Shown: piece by piece, positions 42,865 to 52,700 of the stretch
Layout: every line of letters starts with the position of its first letter
How positions within the stretch are numbered: the stretch's first letter is position 1
Assembly (NCBI GenBank): GCA_027406905.1
Contig: DAHZHT010000001.1
Span: 62,001-126,000 of the forward strand
From: Elusimicrobiota bacterium
GTDB taxonomy: Bacteria; Elusimicrobiota; Elusimicrobia; UBA1565; UBA9628
Length of the DNA: 64,000 nucleotides
Reading direction: 5' to 3'
Notes under the pieces: generated by a model
Database searches by the model: none
Told to the model about the DNA's origin: nothing
The model's input: the letters and a program-made list of their open reading frames with translations, nothing else
Translations under genes and position numbers: made by a program

Positions 42865-43787
42865 GAATTAACGGTTTTGACTGCCGCGGCTGGATTATCC
42901 CAGATTGCGTTTTTAAATCGCCGGTGAACCCACAACCATTGAGCGGGGTTTTTCCGAATCCAACCTTCTACTTTGAGGGATAAGGCTTGGGTAAACTCCT
43001 TGGGATCATCCGGGATCTCTTCAGGGGAGATAGCCGGTTCAAAAACGACGTGGATGATTCCCTTCTCATCCCGGGTTTGAAAAACGGGCACAATCGGGGC
43101 TTGGGCTCGTTTGGAAAAAAGCCCTAGAACTCCGAGGGTGTGAACCTGGGCGGTGAAAAATTTAACGTAAATTCCGGCCGGCGGGGCGATATATTGATCC
43201 AAAACGAAGCCGATTGATTGTTGATTGCGAAGGCCTTTTAAGACAGCGGTCAAACGCTGTTCTTTGTAGGCCGATCCGCATCCCGCCGAAGCTCTTAAAG
43301 AGGTGATTTTTTTGTCCAACCAGGCGGGCTTAATTTGCCGGGTAATGATAGTGACGGGAACGCCTCTTAATGCCGCGATAATCGCCATAATTTCCCAATT
43401 CGCCAGATGGGCGGAGACAAAAAGGACTCCCTTTCCGCGCTCATGGGCTTTTTGCCAATTTTCAAGGCCATCGACAGAAGCGATTTTGCGGACATAGGCT
43501 AAATAATGGCCCGGGATCGGAGAAAACATATGCAAAAGTTCAAGAGCTAAAATCCCGTAATGCTCGAAGTTTTCTTTGAGGAGGCGACGCCTCTCCACGG
43601 CCGACATCTCGGGCATACATAAACTGATATTTTCCTTGGCGATGCGCTTACGCGAGCCTCCGATCCAAAGGAGAAAGCGCCCGAGGGCTTTTCCCAGCTT
43701 CATTTCCAAAGAGCGCGGCAAAAAAGAAATCAGCGTCCCCGCCAATGTAAGGATGAGCCAAAGAAGGAAAGAAAGAATGGGGTTCAT
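42861..43787 (-). CDS. Lipid A biosynthesis acyltransferase (LpxL/HtrB family)
   Basis: The 308-residue protein has an N-terminal membrane helix and the acyltransferase catalytic motif H-x4-E in SAHLANWEIMA, plus TIITRQIKPAWLDKKI and IGFVLDQYI. The family adds secondary acyl chains to Kdo2-lipid IVA at the inner membrane. LpxL, LpxM and LpxP cannot be told apart here. It is monocistronic and diverges from the PilZ gene. Confidence 0.92.
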   Translation of the reverse strand: MNPILSFLLWLILTLAGTLISFLPRSLEMKLGKALGRFLLWIGGSRKRIAKENISLCMPEMSAVERRRLLKENFEHYGILALELLHMFSPIPGHYLAYVRKIASVDGLENWQKAHERGKGVLFVSAHLANWEIMAIIAALRGVPVTIITRQIKPAWLDKKITSLRASAGCGSAYKEQRLTAVLKGLRNQQSIGFVLDQYIAPPAGIYVKFFTAQVHTLGVLGLFSKRAQAPIVPVFQTRDEKGIIHVVFEPAISPEEIPDDPKEFTQALSLKVEGWIRKNPAQWLWVHRRFKNAIWDNPAAAVKTVNS

Positions 43788-43817
43788 TAACGTTAAGAAA
43801 TTCTATAAAATACGGGT

Positions 43818-44207
43818 GTGGGATTCTCCTCTTCATCCAGGCGCGGGCATCAGAGATTTTCTTGCTCGATTCCGGTCTTTCTCTATAAATCTATGTTGCG
43901 CCCGCGTTTAGGAGAGGCGACGATTCTCGATTTGGGGATGGGGGGCGCGCAGATATCTTCTCCCGTGATTCTCCAGGTTCGGGAAAACTATCAGCTTAAA
44001 TTTACCCATCACGAGCGGAAATTGAGTTTCGATTTTCAAGTCGTTTGGAAAAAAGAAGGAAACTCCAATGGCGGAAATTTTTACGGCCTTATTTTTCTTT
44101 TGAGGTCACGCAAAGAAGAGGCGCTTAAAGCCCTCATTGATTCTCTGCGGACTGAAGAGAAAACTCCAGGCGCGGGGCTGGATTTAAAGAATTACTGGAA
44201 TTCCTAG
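43818..44207 (+). CDS. PilZ domain protein (possible c-di-GMP receptor)
   Basis: The 129-residue protein shows the PilZ layout: an N-terminal R-rich switch (SRRGHQRFSCS, fitting RxxxR), beta strands, and LDLGMGGAQI, where D-x-G-x-G-G fits the D/N-x-S-x-x-G pattern with Gly in place of Ser. It then continues with FQVVWKKEGN and a C-terminal helix. PilZ domains bind c-di-GMP. The GTG start at 43818 lies 30 bases from the divergent acyltransferase gene. A PAS-GGDEF protein in this window could supply the ligand. Confidence 0.8.
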   Translation: MGFSSSSRRGHQRFSCSIPVFLYKSMLRPRLGEATILDLGMGGAQISSPVILQVRENYQLKFTHHERKLSFDFQVVWKKEGNSNGGNFYGLIFLLRSRKEEALKALIDSLRTEEKTPGAGLDLKNYWNS

Positions 44208-44413
44208 GCTTTGGGCGGCTCGGGAAGAGACGGCTTTTCCTCCGCCTTTTTTTCGGTTGCGTTAAGCGGTTCCATTCCTTCTCTGAGGCCCTGTTTAAAG
44301 GCGCCCATCGACTTGCCCAGGGCCTTAGCCGCCTCGGTGATGCGGCCTGGTCCAAATAAAATCAGGCCCACCACCAAGACAACGAGTATTTCCCCAAAAC
44401 TTAGATCAGGCAT
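44204..44413 (-). CDS. tatA: Twin-arginine translocation protein TatA/E
   Basis: The 69-residue protein has the TatA plan: a short N-terminus, one membrane helix (GEILVVLVVGLILFG), the FGP hinge, then an amphipathic helix (ITEAAKALGKSMGAFKQGL) and a charged Lys/Glu/Pro tail. TatA forms the pore for folded proteins; TatC is not in the window. It overlaps the PilZ gene's 3' end by four bases, tail to tail, and follows the cytochrome gene by one base. Confidence 0.95.
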   Translation of the reverse strand: MPDLSFGEILVVLVVGLILFGPGRITEAAKALGKSMGAFKQGLREGMEPLNATEKKAEEKPSLPEPPKA

Positions 44414-44414
44414 C

Positions 44415-44981
44415 TTATTTCCCTCCTAGGGGCTGTAATGAGCCATTGGAAACCAAATGCTTGTATTCCTTGGGGTAAAGATTCTTGAAATTATTTAAAA
44501 GCTTCGTTCGATTGGCGATCCAGGATTTAAGGTTTTTCCCCATTTTGCGTTGTTTGGAATCAAAAACCAAAAATTCCCAGATTTTTTTCCCGTCTTTGCC
44601 GACCGGGCATCCCGGCTTGGACATCATCCGGTGCACGTAGCGGCTCCAAATTTTGGGCTCCGCCTTGATGATATTGGGTCCAACCTTGAAGATTTCCGGC
44701 TGCGTTTTTTTAGCGGACGCTATTTCGGCATCGGTGAGTTCAAGGAATTGAGAGTTAATCGGCCGGGCGATGGTGTGGCAAGCCTGGCACTTTTGGGAGA
44801 AAACCTTGTAATAAAGCTTCATTTTGGGCGGATAATGAGATACGTCAATCGTGGTTGGTCCGAAGTCATTGGGGTAAATACCCACATCCGCTTTGACCGT
44901 CGGCTTGTATTTAGCCGAAGCGACCGCAGCGACAGACAGAACGGCAATCAAAGATACGGCAAAGACTTTTAATTGATTCAT
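44415..44981 (-). CDS. Exported mono-haem c-type cytochrome
   Basis: A signal peptide (about residues 1-23) is followed by a single haem-binding CQACH near residue 64. A possible distal Met ligand is in HRMMSKPGC, and a basic C-terminal region follows. The 188-residue length and the spacing recall small periplasmic electron-carrier cytochromes. Redox partner unknown. Together with the upstream SCO gene it suggests a respiratory or copper-oxidase context, but no oxidase subunit is present in the window. It lies 74 bases downstream of the SCO gene. Confidence 0.85.
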   Translation of the reverse strand: MNQLKVFAVSLIAVLSVAAVASAKYKPTVKADVGIYPNDFGPTTIDVSHYPPKMKLYYKVFSQKCQACHTIARPINSQFLELTDAEIASAKKTQPEIFKVGPNIIKAEPKIWSRYVHRMMSKPGCPVGKDGKKIWEFLVFDSKQRKMGKNLKSWIANRTKLLNNFKNLYPKEYKHLVSNGSLQPLGGK

Positions 44982-45055
44982 ACTTCCTCCTATATTGTTT
45001 TCTCTCTTTATTCTACATTTTTTAGGAAAGTTATCAATTAGTCGGGGGAAAACTG

Positions 45056-45643
45056 TCAGTGAGAGTTGCGAGCGGAGTTTTTGCGGATGAAATCAAGAAC
45101 GTCTTGAGGCGTCCACTTGTTCTCGTAGAATTCCTTGAGATTCTTGATTTCGGGACTTAGTAGAACGCTTTCCACATTGTGGTTGATCATTCCGCCTTCT
45201 GGAATGGCAAGCGCATCAAAATAGGACTCAAAGTTGACCAAGGTTTGGGGATTTCCAGTGGCGAAGGTCACAACCTTTGAATCAGAGTGATATTTTTTTG
45301 CGTAGTTTTTGAGGACTTTTGGAGTGTCAAACTGAGGATCGAGAGTGACGATTAGAATATGCAAGGGACGTCTATCCTTTAACTTTTTCCATTTTTCCAC
45401 AAGCTGTATCGTGAGCGAAGTAGTCAATGGGCACATGGATTTCATCGGACAGCGGGTATAAATAAAAGAGACAAAAATATATTTCCCTTTAAAGTCGTAA
45501 AGGTGAAAGGTCTTCCCGTCTTGATTAGTGAAGGCAAAATTGGGAATTATTTGGGTAGCAGGGGCAGAAAGAACGGTTTTTGACGGGTTGAGAAGAGAAA
45601 TAAAGAATAAAATAAAGAAGAATCTTGCCCTAATTTCCATCAC
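45056..45643 (-). CDS. SCO1/SenC family copper/thioredoxin-fold protein
   Basis: An N-terminal hydrophobic segment (about 7-25) leads to a thioredoxin-fold domain. It shows [20 protein letters not shown], the copper-binding Cys pair in [12 protein letters not shown] (C-x5-C where C-x3-C is usual), and a later His in [11 protein letters not shown] proteins deliver copper to the CuA site of cytochrome c oxidase or act as thiol reductants at the membrane. The extra spacing between the cysteines is unusual. It overlaps hutU by four bases. Confidence 0.88.
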   Translation of the reverse strand: MMEIRARFFFILFFISLLNPSKTVLSAPATQIIPNFAFTNQDGKTFHLYDFKGKYIFVSFIYTRCPMKSMCPLTTSLTIQLVEKWKKLKDRRPLHILIVTLDPQFDTPKVLKNYAKKYHSDSKVVTFATGNPQTLVNFESYFDALAIPEGGMINHNVESVLLSPEIKNLKEFYENKWTPQDVLDFIRKNSARNSH

Positions 45644-47307
45644 GAAATTTTAGGAATTTTGAGTTTTTGTCGGCGCGCGGTTTTTTGCGCCTGTTCATAT
45701 CCCGCGTCGAGATGCCGGGCGACTCCTAAAGCGGGGTCATTGGTCAGCACCCGTTCGATGCGGATATCCATGTCTTTGCTGCCATCGGCGACGGTGACTT
45801 GACCTGCGTGTAAGGCATAGCCCATTCCGACTCCGCCTCCATGGTGAAAACTGACCCAGGACGCGCCCGAGGCGGTGTTTAAAAGCGCGTTGAGAATGGG
45901 CCAATCCGCGACGGCGTCAGAGCCGTCTTTCATCGCCTCGGTTTCGCGATAAGGACTTGCGACCGAGCCCGTGTCGAGATGATCGCGCCCCATGACGATG
46001 GGGGCTTTAATTTTTCCTTTTCGAACCAGATAATTGATCCGTAGCCCCATCTCGGCTCTTTCCCCGAGCCCCAACCAGCAGATGCGGGCCGGGAGGCCCT
46101 GGAAGGCGATTTTCTGAGAGGCTAAATCCATCCAGCGCATCAGGGATTGATTGTGGGGAAATAATCGGCGCACTTCGGCGTCAGTGACGGCGATATCGTT
46201 GGGATCTCCAGATAAAGCGGCCCAGCGGAAGGGGCCTTTTCCCTCGCAGAAAAGCGGGCGTATAAATTCCGGGACAAACCCGGGAATCTCGTGGGCATTT
46301 TTGACCCCGCCTTGGTAAGCCAAGGTGCGGATATTATTTCCATAATCAAAAGTCACCGCTCCCTGGCGTTTTATTTCCAACATGCCCTGCACATGCTGAG
46401 CGGCTGATTCCTTGACTCGTTTGAGATATTCTTCGGGATTTGATTTTCTTAAAGCGGCCGCTTCTTCAAGGTTTAGCTGTTTAGGGATATAGCCAAACAT
46501 CGGATCATGAGCGGAGGTCTGGTCGGTGAGAACATCAATAGGAACCTTCCTCAAAGCCAATTCCGGGATGATTTCAGAGGCATTGCCCAAGAGTCCGATG
46601 CTAAGGGCCTCTCCTTTTTTCTTGGCCTTAAGCGCTTGGGATAAGGCGCGGTCTAAATTGGTTTCCGCGATGTCAAGATATCTGGTTTTAAGCCGCATCT
46701 CGATTCTTTTTTGATCGATCTCAACGGCGAGCATTACGCCTCCGTTCATGGTCGCGGCCAAAGGCTGAGCCCCGCCCATTCCACCGAGGCCTGCGGTGAT
46801 GACCAAGCGATTTTTAAGGCTTCCGTTAAAATGCTTTCGCGCGGCGGCGGCAAAAGTCTCATAAGTTCCCTGGACGATTCCCTGGCTTCCTATATAAATC
46901 CAAGAACCCGCTGTCATTTGCCCGAACATCATCAGCCCTTTTTTTTCAAGTTCGTCAAAGGTTTCCCAATTGGCCCAGCGCCCGACTAAATTTGAATTGG
47001 CGATCAGAACTCGCGGAGAATAGGGGTGCGTTCGAAAAACGGCGACGGGCTTTCCGGATTGAATCAAAAGGGTTTCGTCGTTGTTTAAGGCTTTAAGGGC
47101 GCTAACGATGGCGTAAAAAGAAGGCCAATTCCTGGCCGCTTTTCCGCGGCCTCCATAGACGACCAAATCTTCCGGGCGTTCGGCGACCTCAGGATCAAGA
47201 TTGTTGTGCAACATTCGTAAAGCGGCTTCCTGATGCCAGCCCTTGCAGGAAATTTTGGTTCCGCGCGGGGAGCGCAGGGCTTTTAAAGGAGGAAGAGTTC
47301 GCTTCAC
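45640..47307 (-). CDS. hutU: Urocanate hydratase
   Basis: The 555-residue protein is full length for HutU. Recognisable segments are [29 protein letters not shown] (NAD binding), [17 protein letters not shown] and [17 protein letters not shown]. It hydrates urocanate to imidazolonepropionate with tightly bound NAD+, the second step of histidine breakdown. No hutH, hutI or later gene is in the window. Instead it sits in a minus-strand run between a secreted hypothetical gene and the SCO gene, overlapping both by four bases. Confidence 0.96.
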   Translation of the reverse strand: MKRTLPPLKALRSPRGTKISCKGWHQEAALRMLHNNLDPEVAERPEDLVVYGGRGKAARNWPSFYAIVSALKALNNDETLLIQSGKPVAVFRTHPYSPRVLIANSNLVGRWANWETFDELEKKGLMMFGQMTAGSWIYIGSQGIVQGTYETFAAAARKHFNGSLKNRLVITAGLGGMGGAQPLAATMNGGVMLAVEIDQKRIEMRLKTRYLDIAETNLDRALSQALKAKKKGEALSIGLLGNASEIIPELALRKVPIDVLTDQTSAHDPMFGYIPKQLNLEEAAALRKSNPEEYLKRVKESAAQHVQGMLEIKRQGAVTFDYGNNIRTLAYQGGVKNAHEIPGFVPEFIRPLFCEGKGPFRWAALSGDPNDIAVTDAEVRRLFPHNQSLMRWMDLASQKIAFQGLPARICWLGLGERAEMGLRINYLVRKGKIKAPIVMGRDHLDTGSVASPYRETEAMKDGSDAVADWPILNALLNTASGASWVSFHHGGGVGMGYALHAGQVTVADGSKDMDIRIERVLTNDPALGVARHLDAGYEQAQKTARRQKLKIPKIS

Positions 47308-47798
47308 TGATTATTGTCGTTAGAAAGAGATTTTAAGGTTTTCTGGGTCGTTTGATTGACGCGTTGGACTCCGGATGGAAGCGTGATAAAGGTCCCATTT
47401 CCTCCGTGGATTAAAGGCGGATTCTTGAGAACCTTTTGGAACGCGGTTTTCGGAGTTTTAGCGGCCAAAGCTTTTTCTTTGACTAGAGATGCCAAGGCGG
47501 GAGCCAAGGCATTGGAAACTTTTGCGGGATCGTTTTCGTTGGAGGAGATCGCCGGCGATGATTGCGCGGAAAAAGATTGAAGAGGAGTGAGGGGTTTGTT
47601 TGAGGCGGTAAACCGGGAACAACTGGCTTCTCCGGGGACAGAGCAGGACTGGGTGTTTTCAACGACATCTCCCCAAGCCTGATCATCGGGGATCAGCGAA
47701 AGGGTTTTTCTGATTGAGGCCTCTTGAGCCTGAACTAATGGCGCCAGCGAAAGAAAAACCAGCGCTGTGGCGCTGGAAAACGAAATGAACCTTCCCAT
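47304..47798 (-). CDS. Hypothetical secreted protein
   Basis: A clear signal peptide (about residues 1-24, ending VQAQ) is followed by a 140-residue Ser/Asn/Lys/Pro-rich mature part with two cysteines ([11 protein letters not shown]). No family was recognised and no catalytic motif is visible. It is the first gene of the hutU-SCO-cytochrome-tatA run and overlaps hutU by four bases. Confidence 0.6.
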   Translation of the reverse strand: MGRFISFSSATALVFLSLAPLVQAQEASIRKTLSLIPDDQAWGDVVENTQSCSVPGEASCSRFTASNKPLTPLQSFSAQSSPAISSNENDPAKVSNALAPALASLVKEKALAAKTPKTAFQKVLKNPPLIHGGNGTFITLPSGVQRVNQTTQKTLKSLSNDNNQ

Positions 47799-47842
47799 GT
47801 TCTAAGAGTATACTTTGGGAAATTGGTGCGCAAGGGCCAAAA

Positions 47843-47865
47843 GGCCTAGAGAGCGTCTAGGCCCT
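47843..47865. repeat. Intergenic palindrome, CCTAG-N7-CTAGG family, copy 2
   Basis: GGCCTAGA and TCTAGGCC form a perfect 8-base inverted repeat around GAGCG. It shares CCTAG, GCG, TCTAGG and CCCT with the element at 23515-23535. It lies in the 111-base divergent gap between the secreted hypothetical gene and the SEC-C gene. Confidence 0.5.
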
Positions 47866-47909
47866 CCGGCCCTGCTAACGCGCTAAAATTTATTTTATAT
47901 ACTTAAGGT

Positions 47910-48350
47910 ATGTCGTTATTTGAACGGATCAAAAACGTTTTTTCGGGCAAAGAAAGCTCTACTCCTCATATCGAGGCAGGGGCTAAAGCGGAAAGCGGCA
48001 AGAGCCCCTCTGAGGCCGATGAAACTCCGGATCTTTTGTCCGGTAAAGGAATTCCGGCTTTTTTCTACCGCAAGTGGAAAGACCCCGCGTTTATCAAGCA
48101 GATGCGGGCTTTGGCGGCCCAGATGCAGAAAGAAGGCGTCGATCTTAAAAGCATGTCCGCGGTCAAGGCTTGGATCGAAAAAAATAAAGAGGCCATTGAA
48201 TCCGGGAAAATTGCCGCTCAGCCGGACGCCGGCGCGAAAGCCGCTCCTTATATTAAGAGTTCGCCGGATATTTCCAGAAACGATCCCTGCCCTTGCGGAT
48301 CGGGGAAAAAATATAAGAAATGCTGCGCCCTTAAAGCGGCGAAGGCATGA
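47910..48350 (+). CDS. SEC-C motif (zinc-binding) protein
   Basis: The 146-residue protein ends in [16 protein letters not shown], the SEC-C zinc-binding motif also found at the SecA C-terminus, where it contacts SecB and ribosomes. The N-terminal two thirds are charged and helical, with a [19 protein letters not shown] segment, and match no named domain I know. Cytoplasmic. Its stop overlaps the next start (ATGA). Confidence 0.82.
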   Translation: MSLFERIKNVFSGKESSTPHIEAGAKAESGKSPSEADETPDLLSGKGIPAFFYRKWKDPAFIKQMRALAAQMQKEGVDLKSMSAVKAWIEKNKEAIESGKIAAQPDAGAKAAPYIKSSPDISRNDPCPCGSGKKYKKCCALKAAKA

Positions 48351-49207
48351 ATTCTCGGCCGCTGAGGGTCGGCAAATTCGAGCTGTTTTTTATCAAAGAT
48401 GGGACTTTTCGTTTGGACGGAGGCGCGATGTTTGGAGTGGTTCCTAAAACCCTCTGGAACCGGGAGATTGCCGCCGATGAGATGAACCGTATTCCGCTGG
48501 CCTTAGGGGCTCTTTTGATTAAGACTCCTCAAGGACGCTTCGTTTTGGTGGATACAGGGTTATCTTCCAAATATGACAATCAGCCGAAATTCCGCAAGCT
48601 CTATTGTGTCGAGCGCCCTCAGACCTTAAAGGGGGAATTAAAGGCCTTCGGGCTTTCTCCGAACGATATCAGCTTGGTCATCAATACCCATTTACATTTT
48701 GATCATGCGGGAGGAAATACCGAGTTTTCTGACAATCTTCTCCCTGTTCCCGCTTTTCCAAAGGCGCGCTATTTAATTCAGAAAGAGGAATGGGATGACG
48801 CCTCTCATCCGCATGAGAGAAATCAAGCCAGCTATTTTAAGGAAAATTTTGAGCCGCTGGATACCGCCGGCTTGGCAGAATTAATTAGCGGCGATTATGA
48901 AATTGAGCCGGGGCTTCGCGTGATGCGTTCCGGTGGGCATACGCGCGGGCATCAATGTGTTCAGATTTTTTCCGAAGGGGAAACGTCCGTTTTTTTGGGA
49001 GATTTAATCCCGACCTCCGCGCATCTTTCTCTTCCGTGGATTATGGGTTATGATTTGTATCCGGTGGATACCTTGGAGATTAAGCGGGATATGCTCAAAA
49101 GAGCCTTGGACGAAAACTGGACGTTAATTTTTCAACACGATCCGCGTTTAAGAAGCGCGAAATTGGACTTTCAAAATGGGAGATATGCGGCAAAAATATT
49201 GGATTAA
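48347..49207 (+). CDS. MBL-fold metallo-hydrolase (lactonase-like)
   Basis: The 286-residue protein has the metallo-beta-lactamase signature H-x-H-x-D-H in [15 protein letters not shown], a third metal His in [14 protein letters not shown], a bridging Asp in [13 protein letters not shown] and a C-terminal His in IFQHDPRL. The layout fits the N-acyl-homoserine-lactonase-like and related hydrolases; the substrate is not readable and quorum quenching should not be assumed. It overlaps the SEC-C gene by four bases. Confidence 0.88.
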   Translation: MNSRPLRVGKFELFFIKDGTFRLDGGAMFGVVPKTLWNREIAADEMNRIPLALGALLIKTPQGRFVLVDTGLSSKYDNQPKFRKLYCVERPQTLKGELKAFGLSPNDISLVINTHLHFDHAGGNTEFSDNLLPVPAFPKARYLIQKEEWDDASHPHERNQASYFKENFEPLDTAGLAELISGDYEIEPGLRVMRSGGHTRGHQCVQIFSEGETSVFLGDLIPTSAHLSLPWIMGYDLYPVDTLEIKRDMLKRALDENWTLIFQHDPRLRSAKLDFQNGRYAAKILD

Positions 49208-49691
49208 GAAAATCAGCCTGTTGACGGTCGCGGCGGTTTTTTCGTCTTGCGGAATGTCTCATTTTAAATCCCGTCCGTCTCAGCCTTTATTTCCCCCTTT
49301 GATGCCGGTCGCTCTTGCGCCGGTTATTCCGGCGAATGCCGATATCCTCCTTGATTCTCAGGATCAAATTTCCTTTTTTGGGGAAGACGGAGCTTCGTAT
49401 CTGAAGATTTATGTGGACCATCGCTATGCCGGGCGCACCAATATCGCCGCTAAAAGCGCGCTTAAAAAGTGGGGAGAAGTTCTAAATTCCGGGCGCCACC
49501 TCCTTCGTTTTGAGAAATGGGATTTGAAGCCTTCGGGCAATTGGGAGACCTTGCCCCCGCGTTATCAACCGCGCCCGATATGGGTTTCAGTCGACTTGAG
49601 TTCTCAGACAGTAGTTTCGCTGATTTTTTATAATCATGAGTTCAAACACTCCTTTACCATTCAAACTCGACCGATTCCTAAGACAAAATAG
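49176..49691 (+). CDS. Hypothetical lipoprotein
   Basis: The signal peptide ends in a lipobox-like AVFSSC (Cys about residue 25). The mature part is beta-rich and contains DGASYLKIYVDHRYAGRT and a C-terminal VSVDLSSQTVVSLIFYN. No family was recognised. It overlaps the MBL gene by 32 bases. A second ATG at 49185 gives an equally good signal peptide. It converges with the SprA-like gene, nine bases away. Confidence 0.65.
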   Translation: MGDMRQKYWIKKISLLTVAAVFSSCGMSHFKSRPSQPLFPPLMPVALAPVIPANADILLDSQDQISFFGEDGASYLKIYVDHRYAGRTNIAAKSALKKWGEVLNSGRHLLRFEKWDLKPSGNWETLPPRYQPRPIWVSVDLSSQTVVSLIFYNHEFKHSFTIQTRPIPKTK

Positions 49692-49700
49692 CTGGCGTTT

Positions 49701-52700
49701 TTAGAACTGAAATATCATCTGAGATCCAAGCTGAAATGACATATAATTGTTGACCGCCAAGACGGGATTTTGGAGCATTGAAAAAGAGCCGTTAAGGGTC
49801 AAGCGCAGGTTTTTCGCCAGAGTATAATCGGCAGTGGTCGTTACCGAGGTTGTCCGCGTGTCATTGGCTTGTGTGACCGGTGACTGGCTATAGGCGTAGG
49901 AAAGGGTGTTGGTCCAAATTAGGCGGTTGACAAAATAGAGGACCTTGTGCATAAACGGAATTTTGAGTCCCCCCGGCATCTCAAGGTCTCCGCGGATTAG
50001 TATGCTCGGGGTAATAACAGTCGTATTGTTGGTCTGAATACCAGTCCCCATGGTCGTTACGTCCCGAGTGTAGGTGGTTTGAGGCGTCCAGGTAAAATCT
50101 CCCCACCGGAAACTGGTTTGGACAGTCGCATCCTGATGGGTGGTTTTTTGCGTGTTGGCATTGACTAAAAGATTGTCCGAGGCCGAGTTGTTATCGTCGA
50201 TGGTGATGGTTGTATCGAAGTAATTGCGGATCAAGGTTCGAATATTGGTTTGAAACTCGGAGTCGGTGTTGATGGTTTGCCCTACGTTATTGGTTTTGTG
50301 CGCCTGATAGCGGATATCAAGTTGGGTGTTGCTCATCCAGCTTTCTGTGTAGAGAAGTTTTTCCAACTGGCCCATGGACAGAACTATGTCCGGCAGGGTC
50401 GTTTCTATCGTTTCAGATTGCGTTCCGGTAATGTCATTTTTTTGCTGGCTTAAGACCCAGTTGTTGGTAAATGAGAAAGTGCGGAAAGCCGACAATCGCC
50501 CTTGAAGATTATAAGCCGACAGCGGTTCCCAACGCTGGGTCGAATTATAGGTGTTTCTCTCGGTCAAACTGGTCAAGGTCGCCCCGACGTTATGAGGGTT
50601 AATCTCGCTGCGAATCCATAAATTTCCGAGATCGTTAAAGTTGGTCGCGACGTTGTTCCAGACGTCTCCGTCCTGAAGTTGATAACCATTGATGATGGAA
50701 AGCGTTCTTAAAAGCCTGTTTTTCGGGAATATCTGCCCGAAATTAAGCGGAATGGAAATCGAGCCATTGGCCATGCGGCTAATCGCTTTGGTTTGCCCTG
50801 GTTGATAGACGACGGTGGATAAAACGACCGGCGCGGTGCCGGCGGTGGGAGTGCTTGTCACCACAAAAGTCGAGACGGTCATATCGGCGTTTTCAATGGT
50901 ATTGATAGAATAGTTCACCGAGGGAGTTAGCCAGGATAAGAGTTTCCAATTAGACGAGAACCCTGCGGTCTGATTGCGGCTAAGCATGTAGTTCCCGTTA
51001 TTGACATCGTTTCCGCCCAGTCCTTGGCTTTGTTGGTTGACGTTCGTCAATTGATAATTAGGGGTAAAAGAGGCTCCTTTCCAGGGAGTCATCGTGAGAT
51101 TGAGCGCGCCTCCTTCGGTCGTGTCGACGGTGTTTGCGGCATTGAGGCTTTCCGCTTCGGCGAGATTGGTCGATTGCCCATAATTTATTTTGTAGACCGA
51201 ATAAGTTCCGTTAGCGTTGATATTTCGTGGCAAAAAATCGCTTTGGCTTGGAACCGTATATTGCAAGGTTCCCAGGTAGGTATTGGTGTTATCGGTTCTG
51301 TCCAGAGAAGCGTACTGAATGTTGTTTTGGGTATAGTTCAATCCGAGATGAGGGATATTAGGCAAATTGAGGTTGGCTTGGAAACTGCCGTTGGTCGTCG
51401 TGACTTTTCCTGTCTGGAGGATGTTGACCAGGTTTGAGAAGTTCCCGGTCAAGGTTTCATTAGGCGTGTCGGTGATTTGTTGGGAGATATTGAACGTCAT
51501 TGGCAGATAAGAGAGTCTCGTGATATTGAGAAAGGCGCTATTTTGCTCGTTAGATTGATTGGAGACGACCGTGACCGGGGTTTGAAAATTTTGGCTGACG
51601 GATCGGGTCTCAAGGCCAAAACTGGCCCATCCTGGAACAAGGAAATTGGCTTTGATGTCATCGGCGTTGCCGATTCTTGAAATCGGATCGGCCAGATAAA
51701 TTTCATCGAGATAGACGATTCCGCTTGTCGGAGTATTGTCCGGCAAGGGAGTGGGGCCGAAATTAGTCCGCCGAATGCCGGCGACAATTTCTCCTACTTG
51801 CTGCAGGCTCGGAATACCAGAGCTGACTAAAACAGGTTGGTTGACTAAACCGGGTGGACCTGTAATTGAAACCGATTGCCAGTTATAGGCGATTTGTTGC
51901 GAGTTGGTCGCCTGGGTGATGGTGATTTCCGCCCAGCCGACAAAATTGAGGTTAACGTCGACTTCAAAGAAATTGGTGTTGTTTCCCACTCGTAAAAAGA
52001 AGGTGTTGTCATTGCAGTCGGCGGAAGGGTCGGTGCAACGCCCATTGGCATTGGGATCCTGGGCGTTTCCGTAGAGAAGAAAATTAAAAGTGCGGTGTTG
52101 ACTGATGTCGATTCCATTGGCGAATATTTCCTCGGTGGTGACGACGGCGCTGGAAGTATTTGGATAAACGTTGGCGGGGTTAATGGTCATGCTCGAAAAA
52201 TCAAGTTCCAGGGATTGCTCTTGCACATTTTGACTGTTGGATTGCTGCTGAAGGTTGGAAACGCTGCCGTAGAGCTCGTTAAAAACCTGCCCCGCGATAC
52301 CCGGCTCGTTGTAGATTGGAATATATTTTGGGTCTTGGACGTTGTTGATGGGAGCGGAAAAAAGGCTTTCATTGGCGACGGGGGGGGAATTCGTAGCCGG
52401 GTCGGTCGCTTGTCCGGGAAGCCAGGTGTTTCCCACGACCGCGATAGAGGCAAATTGAAGAACTCCCTTAGTCGCGCAGGTGACTCCGTTGGCGGTATCG
52501 CAGTTCGGGTTTTTTCTGACGGAAATGCGCAGTTGCCTGATCGCGGTCCAGAGGCTGGCGGTCGCGCTTGAAATATGAATGGGAATTTGGAAGGTTTGCC
52601 AGCAGAGATTGCTGTTATGAATACATTGAGAGGAGCCGGAGCCAAAGTTAATTCCGGTATTGACCATGTCATGATTGAAACCATCGGTGATGCTGGGGAA

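Noticed and set aside
48347-49207. Naming the MBL-fold protein a quorum-quenching lactonase
   Set aside because: The metal motif and general layout fit, but they are shared by many hydrolases and nothing nearby supports acyl-homoserine lactone as substrate.
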